DNA from: Chimonanthus salicifolius
Lineage: Eukaryota > Streptophyta > Magnoliopsida > Laurales > Calycanthaceae
Assembly (NCBI GenBank): GCA_013350335.1
Contig: CM023534.1
Coordinates: 6,105,542 to 6,169,541, forward strand
Length of the DNA: 64,000 nt
Direction: 5' to 3'
Part shown: positions 59,901 through 64,000 of the stretch, in pieces
Position numbering within the stretch: position 1 is the stretch's first letter
Layout: every line of letters starts with the position of its first letter
Position numbers and translations under genes: made by a program
The notes under the pieces: model-generated
Told to the model about the DNA's origin: nothing
Seen by the model: only the letters and a program-made list of their open reading frames with translations
Database searches by the model: none

Positions 59901-62900
59901 CATAAACATAGGTGAGATCTGGAGAATCTCAAAGCATAATAATACATAGGTCTTTTAAAACAGTTTAGGAACATACAACTATATATTTGAAATATCTTTT
60001 GGTGATTTAAAGTAAAGGAGATAACTATATACCCAAGTAAATATGAAGTTTGGGCATCACATAAGAAAAAGGGTTTTAAATAAAATAATAATATATTGTA
60101 ACATTTAAAATAGATAACCAAAATGCTGTGTTTAAAAGTCCCAATCAGTCCCCAAGAATCACTGTAGACTGAGAATTCAGTCCCAGATATTGCCGGTTAT
60201 CTCAATGGTTTGGCTAGTCTCCCTTGGCCTAAATACATAGTTAACTGTAAATAAAAGGGCATCTAGTTGTATGCATTTGGTTGGAAAAAGGCACCTTGGG
60301 TTCTCTGGTGTTATGCACTCATCAAACTCAGATTAAAACTTGTCTTCAAATCAGCCAGTTAGGGGCTGAAAAGAGTCCTTAATACCAACAGTTAAGAGGT
60401 CTCTTTCCCCTAAACCAGAGACTGAAAACCAATTCTAACAGTAGCCGATCCTGGACTGAAAGTCAAACCTCAAACATGGTCCGGCTTGGTTGTAAAATGT
60501 CAGGAAAGGATCGGTTTAAGCATGGGCTGTTTGGGGCTTTGGTACTATAGATCTAACCGAAATCAACCAAGTGGGAAGGGAGGAATTAAGAATAAAATAC
60601 GATGGATAAATACCTGTAAAATAAGGGTGAAGACGACTGAAAACGACGGCAAGGACTGTCTCGGCTTCCTTCGGGTCGCTGCTGGTTAGGTTCCACTAGA
60701 ATCTCCGTCACAGTAATCGTAGAGGAGAAAGTGAAGTGAGGAAGATGCCGAGAGAAAGAGGGATGCGGTGCTTGGGATTGCAAATAGGGGTTTTCCCTCT
60801 TCCGCTTGGGCTTTAAGTGGGTGCTTGAGTCGGCCGCACCAATTCCGGAAGGGAAGATCGGAAGGAGTAAAGAAAGAGGAAAGGGATTTGAGTCCCACTG
60901 AAGAAAGGAAAGGAAGGAGAAAGTTTTGGGAAATTTCCCCATGGAATACGGCAATGGATAGGGAAAGATAGGGAGAGGAACGAAAGGAAAACCCATATGG
61001 GTTTTATCTTTTGTCGGGAGTTTAGGGATTCTAGAAAGATAAGGAAAACTTAGGGAAATCGACGGAAAGGGGTGTAGGTGTTAAGGACCCACGCGACTTA
61101 TACATCTTGGGTTTTTTAGGGTCGGGTTTCCCCTTTTGATTAATTTGCCAATCACTTATTAAATTTAGTTAATTAAAGTTGGAACTTATTTATAGATTTT
61201 AAATTTTAAATAAAATACTTCCAATTGAATTTCTAACTTAGGGAAATTTAAAAGTCTAAGTTGATAAGTTATTTTCCATTTATTTAATTTTAAATTCAAA
61301 GGGAGTTAATTTGTAAATTCTCAATGAGGAGAAAAATGTGTGAAATCGGGGTCTATTATTCAATCCCTAAATTCAGTTGTGTTTTTCCCAAATAAAATTA
61401 TCAAATTAAACTAACAAATCAATTTAAACTACGATAATATTCTAAATTAATTTTACCCATCACTACTGACCTGTTACCCCGGGTCGGGTCATTACACTTC
61501 GAATGACCGTCACTTCATAGGATATTGCATTTTTTTTTTTTTTTTATTTCTGATCTCATTTGGTCTCTTCGCGTAGTAAGAAACAAACTATTTTTGCCTG
61601 TTCCAGCGTAGAAGCTGAATATTGTGCCATGGCTAATACTGCATGTGAGTTACTATGGTTCAAGTAATTTTTAGCCGAGTTGGGTTTTGCTTTATTTGAA
61701 CCCTTATTGATGCTTTGCGATAATCGGGCTGCAATCAACTTGTGTCCAATCCTGTATTCTATTAGCTCACAAAGCATATTGAAATTGATTGCCGCTTTCT
61801 TCGCTAACACGTTATTGCTGGTCATGTTTTCACTCTTTTTTTGCAATCCAAGGATCAACTTGTTGATATGCTCATCAAGGCCATCTCTCAGTCACAACTT
61901 GATGGCGTCTTAAGCAAGCTGAGTTTATTCGATATCTTTGCACCAACTTGAGGGGGAATATTGTAGAATACATGAAATCCATTCATTGGTAACTACTTAA
62001 TTTCAATGAAATCCAATTGGATTCTAATATTTTCCCATCTATCCTTGTGGAAAAGAGACATTTAGTCTGAAGAATACATGAAGACATTCATATAATAAAG
62101 TTCAAGAAATGTTGGCTTTGACCACCGTTGATTCAATGGTTCTGACAAGAATGGTTTAGATATTTTTTCTCGAGTTCCTTGTATCCTTGTTTATTCTGGG
62201 TTTTTTGTTTGGCCTTGTCTTGGGCTTGTTTTGGTTGTATTCTTTCTCCAATCAATAAATTTGTTGTCTTCAAAAAAAAAAAAAGAATGTTCAGATATTT
62301 AGTATGAAGAATATATGGAGATACTTAATCCTATAAGCAAGTTCAAAGTAGTCCAACGAGAATCATTGCAAAGGAAGAGAAGGCATTATGTTCCAATCTT
62401 TATTGAAAAATGAAGGCTTACTAAAGACTTTTTCAAGGGCGAAAATCATAGAGTTAACATGATTCGGTGCATGTGAAATATCAGCTACCCCCTTGTGGTC
62501 CTCTACACATTTCACATGTTGATGCATTTATTTTTGATTGATTGTTTTGAAAGCATGTCTTGCTAAGTGTATTTTGCTATTGCAACTCTTTCACTAATAA
62601 AGGGTCTTTTAGATATTTAATGTTTGGAGAAGGGGTTTTGGCAATTGTGACAAAAGATTGGAAAGAAAGGGTGGGGTGGGGGACAATGGTCAGGATAAGC
62701 TGTTGGATAATGTTTGCAATTGGAGTGGGTAAAAATCTTTTTCAATTGGGCACTGGACAATGTTCTGTTTGTACTGGCTAAAAATGAAACAATGGTTAGT
62801 GAAAATGATATTAAGGGAAAAAGTGGAAAAAAAAATTCAATTGCTACTATAGTTTTTATTTATAGTATATACCGATCTGATTATGAGAGGGACTACATAA

Positions 62901-63008
62901 TATCACTTTGTGTTATTTGTTTGTGATGACTATTATATGAAATGATATTCCAGGTCTGGGGATGATGCCAACGTCTTTCTTGTGAATGATCTTCAAGATC
63001 CACTCCAG
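44242..63008 (+). CDS. TBC-domain RabGAP (TBC1D15/Gyp7 type), N-terminal part
   Basis: Such proteins speed GTP hydrolysis on Rab GTPases in membrane traffic. Six exons join in frame, all with GT-AG borders: 44242-44304, 45672-45845, 46192-46270, 46372-46479, 52256-52340 and 62954-63008, 188 codons in total; the gene continues past the right edge. The start ATG gives MDEMGQHDLSDDSDYAAS, as in the Arabidopsis At5g52580 protein. VYVKDNVSIHPAQYTTEKIS, then RSIRRHTPALGWQYIIVVLS, then FPPLYFYNGGVREFLATIKQ and VFLVNDLQDPLQ form the N-terminal Rab-binding domain (DUF3548). The catalytic TBC domain, with its Arg and Gln fingers, would lie outside the window, so activity cannot be judged. Introns 4 (5776 nt) and 5 (10613 nt) are packed with transposons, while the exons show no damage. 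Confidence 0.93.
46750..48060 (+). mobile_element. RTE-clade LINE remnant
   Basis: Degenerate pieces of an RTE-type endonuclease-reverse transcriptase run in order: a VDKNLNDR-like endonuclease block near 47010-47035, a middle part, then VVPFYKNKGDIQN and IKLISHTTKHLERRIEQ at about 47790-47900, then NQFEFMP and LHVSIDLGKTYD near 48055. Frames shift and stops are frequent, so it is dead. RTE LINEs are distinct from the L1 copies elsewhere in the window. Confidence 0.8.
48066..48560 (+). mobile_element. L1-type LINE 3' end with inverted 5' part
   Basis: The segment 48066-48300 encodes an RNase H piece on the minus strand (LLQANGSRLIVEGDSSNAII), whereas 48310-48545 continues as an L1 3' UTR in plus orientation with a TTTTAATTAATGAAATATT tail. 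Head-to-head halves of one element are what twin priming yields. Target duplications were not resolved. Confidence 0.55.
48590..48830 (+). mobile_element. L1-type LINE 3' fragment
   Basis: STYGIANFLARLGVGGSDHL, the RNase H C-terminal block, is readable at about 48670-48740, followed by a CTTGTATATTTCAGTATACC-type 3' UTR. Confidence 0.7.
48840..49110 (+). repeat. single unit of the foldback repeat family
   Basis: From CCACATGGGCCCATGTG through GTGCCTATAAA and GGTCCTCAAGATT to GTAGGTGGGTGTGAGGGG it follows the same order as the right arm of the inverted repeat at 50010-50300, in the same orientation. Confidence 0.65.
49128..49640. repeat. ATCGTA-rich element, possible MITE
   Basis: ATCGTAAATCGT and GAATCGTAAGATTC words cluster at 49137-49210, and inverted counterparts (CGAATC, TACGAATCACG, ATTGTAAGATTTTAAC) at 49547-49637. 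The two clusters face each other with AT-rich DNA between, as terminal inverted repeats would. Exact ends are unknown. Confidence 0.4.
49663..50268. repeat. long inverted repeat (foldback element) in RabGAP intron 4
   Basis: TAAGTTTGGTGCAA at 49663-49676 is the reverse complement of TTGCACCAAACTTA at 50255-50268. Matching continues inward: GGGCCTTAAAAA with TTTTTAAGGCCC, and CCACC-ATC-ATGTGGGCCCAA with TTGGGCCCACATGGATGGTTGG. Arms are about 260-290 nt with a loop of about 60 nt (near 49952-50010). A single-arm copy lies at 48840-49110. Confidence 0.85.
50681..51590 (+). mobile_element. Copia retrotransposon 5' part (LTR, primer site, gag start)
   Basis: An LTR of about 227 bp begins TGTTGTAGATAATG at 50681 and ends near 50907. 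TGGTATTAGAGC at 50911-50922 is a methionine tRNA primer site. A gag-like piece follows at 51300-51470 (LLNKTNYFQWSHLAKMFF, TTEPYKDD), then stops. The rest of the element is absent. Confidence 0.7.
51600..51950 (-). mobile_element. Copia reverse transcriptase fragment, minus strand
   Basis: The minus strand at about 51760-51930 encodes FDIKDFRPLRYFLGIEVAHS, the conserved Copia block after the active site. It has opposite orientation to its neighbours, so it is a separate fragment. Confidence 0.6.
52620..53550 (+). mobile_element. LINE ORF1 fragment with an RRM, split by a hAT element
   Basis: Before the hAT element the frame reads VMLFVENLLEGATRKRLGVV and CEIQAF; after it come YIPWKKGTL and GRLFALVRVVSKRLAEYVVK, then GVVYRGSILLVAKLRFNKGG. 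Together these are the RNP2 (LFVENL) and RNP1 (GRLFALVRV) parts of an RNA recognition motif, as found in plant L1 ORF1 proteins. The two halves end at the duplicated 8-bp target site. Confidence 0.65.
52771..53372. mobile_element. hAT-type non-autonomous element, 602 bp
   Basis: Left end TAGGGATGTTC and reversed right end TGGGGGTGTTC are inverted repeats. GCTTTTTG flanks the element perfectly at 52763-52770 and 53373-53380, the 8-bp duplication of hAT elements. GCCC/CGAG-rich ends and an AT-rich middle are without coding capacity. Confidence 0.92.
56859..56924 (+). repeat. TA-rich microsatellite inside the Copia reverse transcriptase
   Basis: Sixty-six bases of (TA)n with TACA steps lie exactly where the two codons for Ile-Tyr of the conserved AIYGLKQ motif belong. 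The frame stays open across it and adds about 20 Ile/Tyr/Thr codons. Confidence 0.9.
57551..61496. mobile_element. solo LTR of a Gypsy-type (Tekay/Del-like) element, 3946 bp
   Basis: It begins TGTTACACCTCGCC and ends CGGGTCGGGTCATTACA. Flanks CTTCA (57546-57550) and CTTCG (61497-61501) are a 5-bp duplication with one change. It interrupts the Copia RNase H, whose frame resumes directly after it. No coding part or second LTR was seen, so a solo LTR left by recombination is the best reading; a non-autonomous long element is the alternative. Wording such as GGAATGAGCTCCA-GCCCAGTGA is typical of the large LTRs of this group. Confidence 0.8.
62108..62284 (+). mobile_element. L1-type LINE 3' tail
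   Basis: An untranslated tail with TTGGTTGTATTCTTTCTCC and AATAAATTTGTTGTC ends in an A13 run at about 62272-62284. The flanking DNA on both sides is alike (GTCTGAAGAATACATGAAGAC near 62067 and GTATGAAGAATATATGGAGA near 62300), an independent local duplication. Confidence 0.65.
62285..62953 (+). other. end of RabGAP intron 5
   Basis: No gene or clear element. The acceptor ATATTCCAG precedes exon 6 at 62954. Confidence 0.5.
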
Positions 63009-63107
63009 GTGCACTTTTTACTGATTAATTGTTGATTTGTTTCTTATGATGTCATTTACAGTCAATCATTTGCAGGAATTTTCCAGATGCCTTTCATCAT
63101 GTTGTAG

Positions 63108-63370
63108 TTCAATTTTTTTTTTTTTTTTAAGATAAAAATTTATTGAAGAGCCTCAAGATGAGTGCCGAACCTATAGAAGGCCATACAAGGGAAAGAGACA
63201 TGAGAAGCTAATGCCCAAAAACTTAAAAAAAATATACAATATGGAAACAATTAAGATAAGGACTTAAGATAAGCACTCTATCCACACACTGGAGATCTGA
63301 TTTAGAGACTCCTTCAGACTCCTTCTGAGTGGAGGCCCAAGAAATGGATTTGCAACTTAGCACACAGGGC
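63108..63370 (-). mobile_element. LINE 3' tail, minus strand
   Basis: A T19 run at about 63111-63129 followed by AAGATAAAAATTTATTGAAG is the tail of a minus-strand L1. The following sequence is 3' UTR-like with no coding block recognised. Confidence 0.55.
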
Positions 63371-63545
63371 CACCATTGGGAAATTTTCCAATTTGTCCTG
63401 ATAAGACATTATTCAAAGTAGTTCATTTTTTGTCCTATTACTTTTTAAATGTTTTTCACATGGTCATACTTGAAGGGTTCATTTTCCTCTGTACCTCTTC
63501 AATTCTCTCTAAATTTGAAGCATTTATGTGGTGTTTGTCATTTTC

Positions 63546-64000
63546 TGTAACGCCCCATTCTTTTTCACTTGCATAAATCAGAGTATATATATATATATAT
63601 ATATATATGTAAGTGAGAGAGGATGGGCCGTTACGACGCGAGTCAAGTTCAAGTTTCTAAAACCCGACCCTTGACTGGCCACTATTATGTGTGCGTGGAC
63701 TAAGTCCACTAAAACATTTACACACGCTTATCTTATTACTTACGGAATAATTTATATGAATACGATGCTATTCATTTTCTTAACATCATTAGGCAAGGAA
63801 AGCCAATCACCATAAAAATTAAATAAAACTAAAGATTATCAAACCATAGCAAATAAGTTCTAAAGTGTCCCAAATAGTCTAAAATATTACAACCCAAAAT
63901 GCAAGCCCTCCGAATACATCGTTGAAATCAAAACTAAGCAAATTAAACTTCAATCTTCCAAGCTCCTACTAATCCTTTTTCCGTCACGCTTGGCTCCCTT
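63546..64000. mobile_element. left end of a Gypsy-type LTR running off the window
   Basis: TGTAACGCCCCATTC at 63546 is the usual start of large Tekay/Del-like LTRs, and the following sequence has the same style as the solo LTR at 57551-61496. A (TA)n microsatellite lies at about 63582-63608. It is inside the next RabGAP intron; whether it is a solo LTR or full element cannot be seen. Confidence 0.6.

Larger units (their letters stand above)
53715..62000 (+). mobile_element. Copia retrotransposon, degenerate, split by a solo LTR
   Basis: The 5' LTR begins TGTTGTAGAATATGG at 53715 and ends near 53970, with a TATAAATA promoter inside; the primer site TGGTATCAACCA is at 53979-53990. In order: protease (WVFDSGAVDHM, about 54895), GAG-pre-integrase (TWLWHCRFGHPSN, 55280-55320), integrase (VVERKNHHLL, about 55745), reverse transcriptase (LDVKNEFLHGDLKEEVYM, YGLKQSPRAW, VVYVDDIV, 56450-57130) and RNase H (DADWVGSS at 57530; SSVEAEYCAMANTACELLWF at 61605-61660). 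A purine tract AGGGGGAA at 61951-61958 borders the 3' LTR (TATTGTAGAATA). The pol region has many stops and shifts; the LTRs diverge strongly beyond their first bases, so the 3' limit is approximate. Confidence 0.88.

Noticed and set aside
60586..60996. 136-codon minus-strand frame rich in Pro and Ser
   Set aside because: Located in the solo LTR, low-complexity composition, no homologue recognised.
1..64000. A CRISPR array, bacterial operon, viral genome or biosynthetic cluster
   Set aside because: Nothing of the kind is visible; the repeats are plant transposons and the three clear genes are unrelated housekeeping or signalling genes.

Overview
This is a nuclear chromosome window from a flowering plant. 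The genes are split by GT-AG introns, their products are plant-specific (an Aux/IAA repressor, a PTI1-like receptor-like cytoplasmic kinase), and the spaces between and inside genes hold typical plant transposons: Copia and Gypsy LTR elements, L1 and RTE LINEs, tRNA-derived SINEs, TRIMs, Stowaway and hAT MITEs. Very long TEs-filled introns (up to about 10.6 kb) suggest a large-intron genome, for example a woody magnoliid or an early-diverging eudicot such as sacred lotus. That placement is inference only; no species marker was seen.

Layout. 1-1060: possible 3' exons of a gene entering from the left (weak). 4308-6950, minus strand: an IAA29-type Aux/IAA gene in four exons, with a TRIM remnant in intron 1 and a Stowaway MITE in intron 3; its upstream region (7094-7257) carries two TGTCTC auxin elements and a G-box. 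7.3-19.4 kb: gene-poor DNA with SINEs, L1 fragments, a minus-strand Copia remnant and a three-copy minisatellite. 19491-19622, minus: first exon of a tiny conserved membrane protein. 20-30 kb: AT-rich DNA with a hAT MITE, a complete TRIM, several SINEs and Stowaway elements. 30081-41904, plus: a complete 370-residue cytoplasmic kinase in four exons, whose 9.6 kb second intron is packed with LINEs, one SINE and an LTR remnant. 44242 to beyond the right edge, plus: the first six exons (188 codons) of a TBC-type RabGAP of the TBC1D15/Gyp7 type, with introns of 5.8 and 10.6 kb.

The last intron holds a readable nest of insertions: a LINE ORF1 with an RRM is split by a hAT element with a perfect 8-bp duplication; next to it lies a decayed Copia element that was later split by a 3.95 kb solo Gypsy-type LTR. 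No gene cluster or new enzymatic system is visible. The three clear genes act in separate processes (auxin response, kinase signalling, Rab membrane traffic). The most interesting points are the auxin/light promoter signature of the IAA29-like gene, the TRIM pair, an intronic foldback repeat, an in-frame microsatellite inside a Copia reverse transcriptase, and G-tract-linked duplications.
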